Notes: a model not told the origin generated them from the sequence alone. A stretch of 64,000 bases of DNA from Bacteroidales bacterium (GCA_017483575.1 JAFUWF010000017.1:149332-213331); one strand, 5' to 3'. Counted from the first letter of the stretch, positions 16,589 to 23,719 are shown. A program made the numbers and translations.

Positions 16589-16891
16589 ATGACAGCAAAA
16601 GTCGCAGATATCACCAAACAGATAAGCGGTTATCTCGCCACACAGCCGGTGCAACGTGCTTGGCTGTTCGGCTCTTATGCTCGTGGCGAACAGCGTGAGG
16701 ACAGCGACATCGACATCTTGGTTGCATTCGACTCGACTGTCGGATTGTTCAAATATGCTGCCATCTATACCGACCTGAAGGAACTTCTCGGCCTGGAAGT
16801 CGACCTGGTACAGGAAGGGGCGTTGAAACCCTACGCCGCTGCCACTGCCGACCGAGACAAAATACTGATATATGAGAGACCCACGGCGTGA
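16589..16891 (+). CDS. mntA: MNT-domain nucleotidyltransferase antitoxin
   Basis: The protein has 100 residues. LFGSYARGEQREDSDIDILV carries the GSxARG and DxD residues of minimal nucleotidyltransferases, so the active site looks intact. In known MntA/HepT pairs the nucleotidyltransferase modifies (for example AMPylates) the HEPN toxin and so neutralises it. The 3' end overlaps the HEPN gene by 20 bp, the usual arrangement. This is the first of three toxin-antitoxin modules in a row. Confidence 0.9.
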   Translation: MTAKVADITKQISGYLATQPVQRAWLFGSYARGEQREDSDIDILVAFDSTVGLFKYAAIYTDLKELLGLEVDLVQEGALKPYAAATADRDKILIYERPTA

Positions 16892-17219
16892 CAAAAGCCT
16901 GCTTGGCAACATGGTTGAAGCCATTGACTTTGCCCTTGCTTTTGCCGAGGGCTATGACTACAAGGCGTTCGTGGCCGACAAACGGACGTATTTCGCCGTG
17001 GTGAAGAACATGGAGATTGTCGGCGAGGCCGCCTACCAACTCACCAACGAGTTCCGCGACAGCCATCCGCAAACGCCGTGGAAAGTCATCATCAACATGC
17101 GTCATGTTCTCGTTCACGGCTATGCAGACATTGTGCCGTCAGTACTATGGAAAACGCTGAAAGACGATTTGCTTCCGTTGAAGGAGCAACTAATGGATTA
17201 TATGGATAACATGACATAA
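16872..17219 (+). CDS. hepT: HEPN-domain toxin (HepT-like RNase)
   Basis: The protein has 115 residues. MRHVLVHGYADI contains the RxxxxH HEPN catalytic motif followed by the Tyr that is modified by the partner in studied systems. It is expected to act as an RNase toxin, held inactive by the nucleotidyltransferase encoded just upstream (20 bp overlap). The final codons ATG ACA TAA lie within the ATGACATAAAAC box that recurs after the other two modules. The recurrent downstream sequence therefore begins inside this gene. Confidence 0.9.
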   Translation: MRDPRRDKSLLGNMVEAIDFALAFAEGYDYKAFVADKRTYFAVVKNMEIVGEAAYQLTNEFRDSHPQTPWKVIINMRHVLVHGYADIVPSVLWKTLKDDLLPLKEQLMDYMDNMT

Positions 17220-17254
17220 AACTGAGAAATATTAGAAATACATAATCGATGTCC

Positions 17255-17287
17255 GCTCCCCTTGCTCTGTCCTGGGGAGCGTTTTTT
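17255..17287 (+). terminator. Intrinsic terminator after hepT
   Basis: GCTCCCC and GGGGAGC form a 7 bp stem with a 12 nt loop, followed by GTTTTTT. Confidence 0.85.
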
Positions 17288-17494
17288 ATGGACAAAACGA
17301 CCTTTATAGTGTCTACTGCTTTTGCTCCCCTTTTACTCTGGCGTGCCCCGCGAACTTGATGAGCGAACCTTTGCTCAACTACTGTGTCCCACCCATGTCC
17401 CGACTAGGATCCAAGCTCGCTCCTTCGGCGATGGTTCGGCGATGCAAGCACGGTCCTTCTTCTACCCCTCGGCGATGTCTCGGTGAAAAAACAT

Positions 17495-17526
17495 TTTGCC
17501 ATGTCAAATAAATGTCGTACTTTTGC
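17495..17526 (+). promoter_or_regulatory. Promoter of the first antitoxin/PIN module
   Basis: TTTG (17495-17498) and TACTTTTGC (17518-17526) are 19 bp apart. The geometry is identical to the other two module promoters, and the flank AAATAAATGTCGTA is shared. Confidence 0.7.
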
Positions 17527-17547
17527 AAATCGAAAAGAGAAAAGAAA

Positions 17548-17832
17548 ATGAACACAACAGCAATCGGCACACACACGCCACCCCCTCCTATCATGCATTA
17601 TTGGGGACTTGTGAAAAATATGGACGACAAACTGAAGCTGGAACTTGTATCGATGCTCATCAGCAGTATGCGTCTGCACTCGGACACCAACGAAGAAGAG
17701 CGAGAAAACGGTTTTCGCAGTTTGGCTGGATGCTGGGCCAACGACCATGGCGACGACGACATGGAGACCATCCTTCGTATAGGTCACGAAGGCCGTCGCG
17801 GAAGCCGTATCATCCCTTCGTTTGACGAATAA
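17548..17832 (+). CDS. Putative antitoxin of a VapC-like module
   Basis: The start at 17548 (MNTTAIGTHTPPPP) lies 22 bp after the -7 box. The frame opens earlier, but that Met lies within the promoter. The protein has 94 residues, rich in charged residues, with LVKNMDDKLKLELVSMLISS resembling small Bacteroidota antitoxins. It lacks an obvious ribbon-helix-helix or AbrB motif. The role is inferred from its position 12 bp before the PIN toxin gene and from the two-gene module layout. Confidence 0.75.
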   Translation: MNTTAIGTHTPPPPIMHYWGLVKNMDDKLKLELVSMLISSMRLHSDTNEEERENGFRSLAGCWANDHGDDDMETILRIGHEGRRGSRIIPSFDE

Positions 17833-17844
17833 CAAACTACATCT

Positions 17845-18252
17845 ATGGCAAAGTACATCATCGATACCAACACTGTCATCGAATACTTTAAACATCGCCA
17901 CGGTGTTTCCGAGCGCATGAGCCAAGTGAGCCGCGACGACCTCTGCATCAGCGAGGTGACAATCGCCGAACTGCTCTATGGCGCTATGCACAGCAAAAGT
18001 GTGGACCGCCACCTGCGCGAAGTGAGGGAATTGCAGCGGGACATTATGGTACTGCCTATCAGCGATACGCTCGACGAATATGCCGACATACGCCATGCTC
18101 TCACCTCGAATGGCATAACCGTTGAAGATTTCGACATTCTCATTGGAGCCGCAGCCCGACATTACGGTCTCATCGCTGTCACCGACAATATAAAACACTT
18201 CTGCCACATGCCGGGAGTTCAGACTGAGAACTGGGTAAACAGAACTATCTGA
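17845..18252 (+). CDS. PIN-domain toxin, VapC-like
   Basis: The protein has 135 residues, the usual VapC size. The acidic PIN residues are visible: IIDTNTVIEYF (first Asp), SEVTIAELLYG (Glu), and VEDFDILIGAAARHYGL with the later TDNIKHF. VapC proteins are Mg-dependent endoribonucleases that cut tRNA or rRNA unless bound by the antitoxin. It follows the putative antitoxin gene by 12 bp and is followed by the recurrent ATGACATAAAAC box and a terminator. Confidence 0.9.
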   Translation: MAKYIIDTNTVIEYFKHRHGVSERMSQVSRDDLCISEVTIAELLYGAMHSKSVDRHLREVRELQRDIMVLPISDTLDEYADIRHALTSNGITVEDFDILIGAAARHYGLIAVTDNIKHFCHMPGVQTENWVNRTI

Positions 18253-18309
18253 AATAACCATATATCTACAATCTGATTATGACATAAAACGTAGAAATAT
18301 CAGAAATAC

Positions 18310-18336
18310 TCCCCATGCTCTGCACGGGGATTTTTT
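18310..18336 (+). terminator. Intrinsic terminator after the first PIN gene
   Basis: TCCCC pairs with GGGGA and is followed by TTTTTT. It holds the same position within the inter-module unit as the hepT terminator, but the stem sequence differs. Confidence 0.8.
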
Positions 18337-18483
18337 ATGGACAAAACGACCTTTATATTGTCTACTACTTTTGCTCCCCTTTTACATAACCTTTGCTCAA
18401 CTACTGTGTCCCACCCATGTGCCAACTATAATCCAAGCTCGGTCCTTCTTCTACCTCTCGGCGATGTCTCGGCAAAAAAACAT

Positions 18484-18515
18484 TTTGCCAATCCAAATAA
18501 ATGTCGTATTTTTGC
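18484..18515 (+). promoter_or_regulatory. Promoter of the second antitoxin/PIN module
   Basis: TTTG (18484-18487) and TATTTTTGC (18507-18515) are separated by 19 bp. They lie in the same sequence context as the promoters at 16525 and 17495. Confidence 0.7.
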
Positions 18516-18588
18516 AGCGAGAAATAGATACGAAGACATCACAAGAATAATTATACTCAGTTATGGGAACTGATTAAATAACAATGAT

Positions 18589-18696
18589 ATGGAAGCCATT
18601 GTAAAGAAAAAGAGGAATGTCCGGAAGCGGAGAAAAGTGCAATATCTCCCCGAGTGCGAGTATTTGGTTGCTGACCCATTTGAAACAAGTAAGTGA
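18589..18696 (+). CDS. Very small basic protein at the head of the second antitoxin/PIN module
   Basis: A 35-codon frame reads MEAIVKKKRNVRKRRKVQYL and ends DPFETSK. It lies between the module promoter and the antitoxin gene, 13 bp before the latter's start. It is very basic in its first half. It could be a real small protein or a leader peptide that couples translation. No family is recognised and the evidence is only position and an open frame. Confidence 0.35.
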   Translation: MEAIVKKKRNVRKRRKVQYLPECEYLVADPFETSK

Positions 18697-18709
18697 TAAA
18701 CATACGATT

Positions 18710-19117
18710 ATGTGCACCTATAGTATATCGGTTGATGACGCCGTGCTGGAGAAAGTGAAGCCTGCACTTCCAAACAATGAGGCGGTCGAGACATGGATGC
18801 AGTCGCAGATGGACATCCTGTTGCTGCAGCTTGCCGAGAGTTTGACTCGCAAGCCGAAGGCGCAGGATGACATGGCTTACCATGCTGACAGAATTGTCCA
18901 TATTCATAAGATGCTAAAGTCCAAGCAGGAGCACACAAGTCACAAAGAAAGATCATACTCTCCAGACCTGGAGGTCATACTTGCTATGCCGAGACAGAAC
19001 CGTGTCGATGTCCCCGACATGGTGCTCAGCCTTCTCGGCGCCGGAGAGCCTGTAGCCGACCACGACCTGAACGCCCGCGAAGCGTATCACCAATATCAGA
19101 TGGAAAAATACCAATGA
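18710..19117 (+). CDS. Putative antitoxin of the second PIN module
   Basis: The start at 18710 (MCTYSISVDDAVLEKVKPAL) gives 135 residues. The frame is open upstream, but that part overlaps the small basic ORF in another frame. The N-terminal SISVDDAVLEKVKP and the following helix-rich part resemble Bacteroidota antitoxin N-termini that bind DNA as dimers. The stop overlaps the PIN start codon (ATGA, 19114-19117), so the two are translationally coupled. Function is inferred from this context. Confidence 0.75.
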   Translation: MCTYSISVDDAVLEKVKPALPNNEAVETWMQSQMDILLLQLAESLTRKPKAQDDMAYHADRIVHIHKMLKSKQEHTSHKERSYSPDLEVILAMPRQNRVDVPDMVLSLLGAGEPVADHDLNAREAYHQYQMEKYQ

Positions 19118-19530
19118 GACGGCTTTTCCTTGATACAAATATCGTGGTCGACTTGCTTGACCGTCGCGAGCCTTTCTGTCACGATGCCGTGCGACTCTTC
19201 TCAATGGCTTATAACGAACAGGTGCAACTCGTTGTTTCGCCGATGACTTTTGCCACAGCCTCATTCCTCCTCCGTAAACACGGCACGGAAGGGGTGCGCA
19301 ACCTGCTATCGAACTTACGGCAACTTGCAAGTGTCGCAACTACAGAAGAACGGACGGTCGACGACTCTTTGGCCTCGCAGTTTCAGGACATCGAGGATGC
19401 CATGCAGTATTACACAGCGCTCCATGCCAATGCGGAAGCCATCATTACCCGCAACGGCAAGGACTTTACTGCTTCAAGAATCCCGGTCATGACGGCTTCA
19501 GAGTATTTGTCAACAATAAATTTTGATTAA
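19114..19530 (+). CDS. PIN-domain toxin
   Basis: The protein has 138 residues. It starts RRLFLDTNIVVDLLDRREPF with the first catalytic Asp. FQDIEDAMQYYTALHANAEA and IITRNGKDFTASRIPVMTA are the central acidic and C-terminal NxxDF motifs of this PIN subgroup. It is a probable endoribonuclease toxin, paired with the antitoxin encoded in the overlapping upstream gene. Its sequence is not close to the first PIN protein, so this module is not a simple duplicate of that one although the flanking DNA is. Confidence 0.9.
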   Translation: MRRLFLDTNIVVDLLDRREPFCHDAVRLFSMAYNEQVQLVVSPMTFATASFLLRKHGTEGVRNLLSNLRQLASVATTEERTVDDSLASQFQDIEDAMQYYTALHANAEAIITRNGKDFTASRIPVMTASEYLSTINFD

Positions 19531-19581
19531 TGCCGTCGTGCATGATAACTTATTGAGGAATAATTGACGAATAATAACAAT

Positions 19582-19615
19582 ATGACATAAAACGGAGAAA
19601 TATTAGAAATACATA
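19582..19615 (+). repeat. Third copy of the ATGACATAAAAC box
   Basis: ATGACATAAAACGGAGAAAT continues with ATTAGAAATACATAAT, close to the copy at 17211. It begins 51 bp after the PIN stop. Unlike the first two copies it is not followed by the promoter-bearing blocks, so the array ends here. Confidence 0.8.
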
Positions 19616-19676
19616 ATTGAGCGGACGCTCTTGTTCCTATCAGATAAATGGTTCCAACTAACAATATAACACTTTA

Positions 19677-19705
19677 AGCGACTCCAAACGGAGCCGCTTT
19701 TTTTT
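19677..19705 (+). terminator. Intrinsic terminator at the end of the toxin-antitoxin array
   Basis: AGCGACTCC and GGAGCCGCT pair (one mismatch) around AAAC, followed by a run of eight T. Confidence 0.85.
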
Positions 19706-19762
19706 GCAGGCAACATTATCTGGAAATTTGAGTGTTCCTGTTTATATCTAGATTACATCTTA

Positions 19763-20134
19763 TTAGGCATATAAAACGAATGACCGCAAGGCATCAATGT
19801 CAGAGCAAGCAAAATAGGATATTCCATTATTGGTGCATTGGATAAAAAAGATATCTACATCCCCAAGCTCCCGACTACCAGACCAAAACGGCATTTTGAA
19901 TTTGTGAACACTGTAGCCTTCGGATGCATCCTCTGTAGTTATATACGGTCGGAAGGATTCTTCGACTTTGGCGTAATCGGGAATCGGAAGGAGCCTTTTT
20001 AAGAAATCTTCCTGTATATCAACAGGTCCGTACCCACCGATTATCCAAAGGCCCAACTCTTCAACGAAGTCAAAATGAAGTCTGTAGTCAATGTCGAGTG
20101 ACTCTCTAAATTTTTCTATTCTTCTTTTATCCAT
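19763..20134 (-). CDS. Small hypothetical cytoplasmic protein
   Basis: The start at 20134 (MDKRRIEKFRESLDIDYRLH) is preferred to the open Met at 20164, because AAAAAAG-like purines precede it. The protein has 123 residues with no signal peptide or membrane segment and no recognised motif. It is AT-rich compared with the chromosome outside this island. The ATGACATAAAAC array ends just downstream. It may be a cargo gene of the island. Confidence 0.55.
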   Translation of the reverse strand: MDKRRIEKFRESLDIDYRLHFDFVEELGLWIIGGYGPVDIQEDFLKRLLPIPDYAKVEESFRPYITTEDASEGYSVHKFKMPFWSGSRELGDVDIFFIQCTNNGISYFACSDIDALRSFVLYA

Positions 20135-20348
20135 CTTTTTTACACTTGTTCGTGTCGTGCGCAACTTCTAGTTGGTTACAAAATGTGTTTACGATTTCGA
20201 TTTGCAAAAGTACAAGCTTTTTCTGATGTGAACAAATTGCACATCTCAACTTGCAAATAACTTACCGATTTTAACATTTCAAAGACGGAATAATAGTGTT
20301 CATTTGCTGGCATTGAAACATTCTCATTGCTATTTCAAAAATAATGCG

Positions 20349-20357
20349 TATCTTTGC
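20349..20357 (+). promoter_or_regulatory. -7 promoter box for the 20631 gene
   Basis: TATCTTTGC matches the Bacteroidota -7 consensus, with AT-rich flanks. A transcript from here would carry about 265 nt before the start codon. Confidence 0.6.
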
Positions 20358-20457
20358 AGCGTGAAAACAGAATATAACTAACAACTAAATAGACAATAAT
20401 ATAGGAAGATAAAAGACATTAAATACACAATTTAGAAGCGTTTTTGCTTTTCTTTGT

Positions 20458-20563
20458 AAGGTCGAAATCGGCATATTTTCAACTTGTTGCAAAAGGAAGT
20501 GAAGCGTTCACGGAATCCGTGAGCTTTCATGTTGCAACAAGGGTTTTGCCGAACCTCGACTTT
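20458..20563 (+). ncRNA. Candidate structured RNA leader (long imperfect hairpin)
   Basis: The left arm 20458-20492 (AAGGTCGAAATCGGCA ... CTTGTTGCAA) pairs with the right arm 20532-20563 (TTGCAACAAGGG ... GCCGAACCTCGACTTT). TTGTTGCAA/TTGCAACAA and TCGGC/GCCGA form solid blocks. Inside the loop TCACGGAATCCGTGA is a second palindrome. It could be a regulatory leader, an RNA gene or a trace of a mobile element. No known riboswitch class is recognised. Confidence 0.45.
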
Positions 20564-20630
20564 AGACAGAAAGACCTCACGGATGTTTTATATTATATGG
20601 AAAACTGACTATTAACACAAAAAAATAGAC

Positions 20631-21146
20631 ATGATGAAACACAATGCATTTTTGATTGCCACTTTAATGATGGCGCTGACAATTTCTCAAGTAGCACATG
20701 CCCAAAAGTGGGATACTACATTCTTTGCAGCAGACGAACTTGAAGGTATTGAGGCTTATTACGCTTACCATATAGCGGATTCAACGGGAAATGTATTCAA
20801 CTTTTGGTCGAATGAAAATACTAACTTTAGAGTTGTCAGCAGTTCGGGTATTTTTGATTGGCATGGTAATTTCAATATTGTAAGGGCAACTATAGGCTAT
20901 TATGATGCAAGTAATAAACTGGTTGAGAAAAAAGACATTCAACTTGTTGTTGCAGATGGGCGAGGCGATATGGCTGAACCTAATACAAGTATTGGTATTG
21001 GCTCAATATCAAACAAGAAAAAAGCAATACAATTGTTGAATTATTTGCGGAACGAAGAAGGTTACATTAGAATACTTATTCCCTTATACGGAAGAATAGA
21101 CAAATTTGACTTGACAATTCCCTGTATTAGAAATAAAAACAATTGA
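20631..21146 (+). CDS. Small secreted hypothetical protein
   Basis: The protein has 171 residues. MMKHNAFLIATLMMALTISQ followed by VAHAQ is a clear signal peptide with an Ala-x-Ala-type site. The mature part (FFAADELEGIEAYYAYHIAD, FNFWSNENTNFRVVSSSGIF) has no recognised domain. AT-rich codon use sets it apart from the GC-rich backbone genes. It is preceded by the structured leader and its own promoter, and is convergent with the AbiH gene (11 bp between stops). Confidence 0.7.
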   Translation: MMKHNAFLIATLMMALTISQVAHAQKWDTTFFAADELEGIEAYYAYHIADSTGNVFNFWSNENTNFRVVSSSGIFDWHGNFNIVRATIGYYDASNKLVEKKDIQLVVADGRGDMAEPNTSIGIGSISNKKKAIQLLNYLRNEEGYIRILIPLYGRIDKFDLTIPCIRNKNN

Positions 21147-21157
21147 TGATTAACAGC

Positions 21158-22129
21158 TCATTTGTTAATCACGTGTAGAGGAATATTTTCACCACTAAAC
21201 TCGCTCAAATGTAATTGGAATTTCCAGAATTGATCAGAGTTAAAATCCCCTTCTTTGGTGCAAATAATATCAAAGTGATTGTAGTTAAAGAGTTTGGAAA
21301 TTTGATAATCAGAGATTCTATTTAGATTCTCAAGTATTCTTAGTTTGGACGACAAATCGTATGTGAAGATGGTTACATATGGTATTTCACTTCTTTTTTG
21401 TATGTATTCATCTGATTGTAATTTTTTAAAGAAAGCGCGGAAGTATGGGTAGTCTATTTCACTTAAAGAATGACCAAATATTACAATCTCTTTTGCTTCA
21501 ATCAAGGCTGGAACAATAGGGGTTTGATGATAGTGTTGATTAAACATTTTCCTCATTTGTTCATATCCAGGGATTACCTCAATATCTGCCGGAACACCAA
21601 TAATAGTGTTACCCTCCTTCATACATCCATGAACATAGTATGGCGATTGGCACACAAAAGTCATACCGCTGTCAACATTTCTAAGGTCTGTATAGTTAAA
21701 ATCAAAAACATTATCATTGAAGCACTTGCTTTCAAGTATGATTTGAAGTACGTGATATGCTACAGAGTCTTCGTTTATTTTTTCTCGTTGAGCACTTTCC
21801 AAATAGTCACATAACGCATAATTTAGTTCTTGGAAAAATTCCATGTCAGCGTCTGCATTTATTGGGATTCCCTTATTATAGCTCGCATCACTACCACTTT
21901 CACGTTTTACATATTTCATTAAATACATCTCTAAATCGCACCAATCAGCGTCACCATTATGTATTTTAATATATCGTGATAATGCTGTTTTAGATTTTAA
22001 GCATCGTTTTCCTATCCGACTATTAAAAAAATCATTATAACTTGTTTTCCATCCCAAATCAATATCAAAACCATTTCCTATAACAAATACACATGGTTTG
22101 TGTTGTGATTGTAATGTTATGCTATCCAT
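21158..22129 (-). CDS. AbiH-family phage abortive-infection protein
   Basis: The protein has 323 residues, the usual AbiH length. It opens with VFVIGNGFDIDLGWKTSYND, the family signature (IGNGFD followed by T-Y-x-F), a nucleotide-binding-like loop of the SIR2/AbiH type. FDFNYTDL, the isolated YVHG, and VIFGHSLSEIDYPYF match the remaining family blocks. AbiH proteins are linked to phage defence by abortive infection; the mechanism is not established. It has its own promoter (22239-22247, minus strand), divergent from the TnpB-like gene. It sits between toxin-antitoxin modules and the CRISPR array, as expected in a defence island. Confidence 0.85.
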   Translation of the reverse strand: MDSITLQSQHKPCVFVIGNGFDIDLGWKTSYNDFFNSRIGKRCLKSKTALSRYIKIHNGDADWCDLEMYLMKYVKRESGSDASYNKGIPINADADMEFFQELNYALCDYLESAQREKINEDSVAYHVLQIILESKCFNDNVFDFNYTDLRNVDSGMTFVCQSPYYVHGCMKEGNTIIGVPADIEVIPGYEQMRKMFNQHYHQTPIVPALIEAKEIVIFGHSLSEIDYPYFRAFFKKLQSDEYIQKRSEIPYVTIFTYDLSSKLRILENLNRISDYQISKLFNYNHFDIICTKEGDFNSDQFWKFQLHLSEFSGENIPLHVINK

Positions 22130-22238
22130 TATTATTTAGTTTTTTTCAATGAGTCCTAGGAAAATGGGACTTAATATCTGTTTTTTTTATTATTCTGTTT
22201 ATTGACTTTCTCTCATTTCCCCCTTCTGTTTTCAGGAT

Positions 22239-22247
22239 GCAAAGATA
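22239..22247 (-). promoter_or_regulatory. -7 promoter box for the AbiH gene
   Basis: On the minus strand the box reads TATCTTTGC, about 110 bp upstream of the AbiH start. Confidence 0.55.
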
Positions 22248-22299
22248 TACATTTTTCGCGACATGGAAAAGTTTATTTCATTGATTCAAATATTCTTCG

Positions 22300-22308
22300 T
22301 ACTTTTGC
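22300..22308 (+). promoter_or_regulatory. -7 promoter box for the TnpB-like gene
   Basis: TACTTTTGC lies 33 bp before the start codon at 22341. The nuclease gene thus has a host-type promoter, and read-through transcription would include the CRISPR array. Confidence 0.6.
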
Positions 22309-22340
22309 AATCGATTTTACAGGGGAAATGTAGCTAAAAT

Positions 22341-23684
22341 ATGATTTCAATTGCGCATAGAATAGAACTGAAACCGAACAATAAGCAGAAGACTTACTTC
22401 CGCAAAGCGTTTGGTTGTGCGCGATTGGCATATAATTGGGGATTGGCTGAGTGGAAACGAATGTACGAAGCTGGCGAGAAGCCCAATGGCAGAAAACTCA
22501 GAACACAGTTTAATGCCATCAAAAAAGAGCAGTTCCCATTTGTTTATGAGGTAACGAAATGCGCAACGATGCAGCCTTTCGATAACCTACAACGTGCCTT
22601 TGATAACTTCTTCAGGGAATTGAAGCAGGGAAAGGTTTCCTATCCGCAGTTCAAGAAGAAAAGGGACAATGAGGGTAGTTTCTACATAGAAGCAGATAAG
22701 ATTAGGCTATCAGAAACAAATAAAAACTCAAAGAAGTTTTCTAAGCTGGCCCATAATGAACGCGGAAAGCATCAATACATCTGCATGCCTAATCTACGTG
22801 GCGGATGGGTAAAGATGGCCGAACACATCCGCTTCAACTATGTCAAGATAAACAATGTATGTATCTCGCAAAGTGGAGGCAAGTTCTATGCGTCGTTCAG
22901 TCTTGAAATAACCGAGGACGAATATCTCAGAACACATCGACACGTAGAAGCTGTTGATGCCAACCGAAAAGTAGGCATCGATATGGGCATCAAGTCAGCA
23001 TTGATACTCTCTGATGGTATTGCCATTGAGAACCCAAAACCACTGAAAAAGAACCAACGAAAAATAAAGAGACTCAGCAGACAGCTCAACAAGCGGTTCC
23101 ATCCGAAAACCAAAGAGGAACGGCTGAAGGGCGTCAGGAAGTCGAACAATTATATGAAAATGTCTGTGCGGCTGGCTCACGCACAAGGTCGTGTGGCAAA
23201 TATCAGACGTGACTTTTTGCACAAGGTCACCTCGATATTGACTACCCACTATGGAGAAATTGCCATAGAAGACTTGAATGTGAAGGGTATGATTAAAAAC
23301 CACCGCCTGGCTCAAGCTGTAAACGATGTCTCGTTTGGTGAACTGCGCAGACAAATAGAGTATAAAGCCAAGACAAATGGAGTGAAAGTCGTGAAGGCTG
23401 ACCGATTCTTTGCAAGTAGCAAGACGTGTTCGGTTTGCGGAGAGAAGAAAGAAATCCTGTCTCTCAGCGACCGCATCTATCGTTGCGAACATTGCGGAGC
23501 AGTCATCGACCGCGACTGGAACGCAAGCCTGAATCTGCTGGGGCTATTAGTTAACCACAAAATAGGGACGGATTATCCCGAATCTACGCCTGCGGACTTG
23601 ACGGCTCTGCTCTCCCGCTTTGCTTTAAGTGGGATTGCAACCAGCAAGGTTGAAACAGGAAAACAACATAAATCCTATGTATGA
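22341..23684 (+). CDS. tnpB: TnpB-like RNA-guided RuvC nuclease, candidate CRISPR effector
   Basis: The protein has 447 residues, within the TnpB range (ISDra2 TnpB has 408). The N-terminal helix-turn-helix-like part (CARLAYNWGLAEW) is typical. RuvC residues are all present: Asp214 in VGIDMGIKS, Glu310 in IAIEDLNVKGM, and Asp390/Asp392 in DRDWNASLNL. A four-Cys zinc ribbon (C363, C366, C382, C385) interrupts the domain. TnpB proteins are omega-RNA-guided DNA nucleases of IS200/IS605 elements and ancestors of Cas12. No tnpA, cas1 or cas2 is present in the window. The TGA stop (23682-23684) overlaps the first CRISPR repeat by 2 bp. The last 20 bases of the gene can pair with that repeat. The link to the array is an inference from this geometry. 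Confidence 0.9.
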   Translation: MISIAHRIELKPNNKQKTYFRKAFGCARLAYNWGLAEWKRMYEAGEKPNGRKLRTQFNAIKKEQFPFVYEVTKCATMQPFDNLQRAFDNFFRELKQGKVSYPQFKKKRDNEGSFYIEADKIRLSETNKNSKKFSKLAHNERGKHQYICMPNLRGGWVKMAEHIRFNYVKINNVCISQSGGKFYASFSLEITEDEYLRTHRHVEAVDANRKVGIDMGIKSALILSDGIAIENPKPLKKNQRKIKRLSRQLNKRFHPKTKEERLKGVRKSNNYMKMSVRLAHAQGRVANIRRDFLHKVTSILTTHYGEIAIEDLNVKGMIKNHRLAQAVNDVSFGELRRQIEYKAKTNGVKVVKADRFFASSKTCSVCGEKKEILSLSDRIYRCEHCGAVIDRDWNASLNLLGLLVNHKIGTDYPESTPADLTALLSRFALSGIATSKVETGKQHKSYV

Positions 23685-23719
23685 TGTACCTGCATGGATT
23701 TTGTAAGGTTGTTACATCT
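23560..23719 (+). ncRNA. Candidate guide-RNA scaffold (omega-RNA/tracr-like) at the tnpB 3' end
   Basis: The 3' end of the gene is rich in small stems: GGGA/TCCC (23565-23579), CCCGC/GTGGG (23614-23633) and CAACC/GGTTG (23638-23652). Next, AACAAC (23662-23667), AAATCC (23670-23675) and ATGTA (23677-23681) pair with GTTGTT (23708-23713), GGATTT (23696-23701) and TGCAT (23691-23695) of the first CRISPR repeat. This gives a stem of about 17 bp with two interruptions. TnpB omega-RNAs are encoded in exactly this position, overlapping the coding 3' end and running into the guide. The assignment is inferred from base pairing only. Confidence 0.6.

Larger units (their letters stand above)
17211..17526 (+). 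repeat. Inter-module repeat unit 1 of the toxin-antitoxin array
   Basis: The 316 bp begins with ATGACATAAAAC and continues through GAAATATTAGAAATAC. Next come a terminator, ATGGACAAAACGACCTTTAT, TTTGCTCAACTACTGTGTCC and CTCGGCGATGTCTCGG. It ends with the promoter TTTG-N19-TACTTTTGC. The same ordered blocks recur at 18279-18515. No gene is seen inside. Confidence 0.85.
18279..18515 (+). repeat. Inter-module repeat unit 2 of the toxin-antitoxin array
   Basis: It carries the same ordered blocks as 17211-17526 in a shorter version: ATGACATAAAAC, a terminator at 18310-18336, ATGGACAAAACGACCTTTAT, TTTGCTCAACTACTGTGTCC, CTCGGCGATGTCTCGG, and the promoter TTTG (18484-18487) with TATTTTTGC (18507-18515). 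It begins 26 bp after the PIN stop codon. Confidence 0.85.
20135..20630. other. AT-rich intergenic stretch with promoter and structured leader
   Basis: No protein gene is seen. From 20135 to about 20340 the sequence is AT-rich without clear features. A promoter box lies at 20349-20357, so a leader of about 270 nt precedes the gene at 20631. It contains the long imperfect hairpin 20458-20563. Confidence 0.6.

Noticed and set aside
16455-16598. N-terminal extension of the FMN reductase to 16598
   Set aside because: It would run across both promoter boxes and place 48 unrelated residues before the phosphate-binding loop.
22341-23684. A simple IS200/IS605 insertion with no link to the array
   Set aside because: No TnpA is present and no clear right end separates the gene from the array; the stop codon overlaps the first repeat and the coding tail is complementary to it. 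The alternative is not fully excluded.
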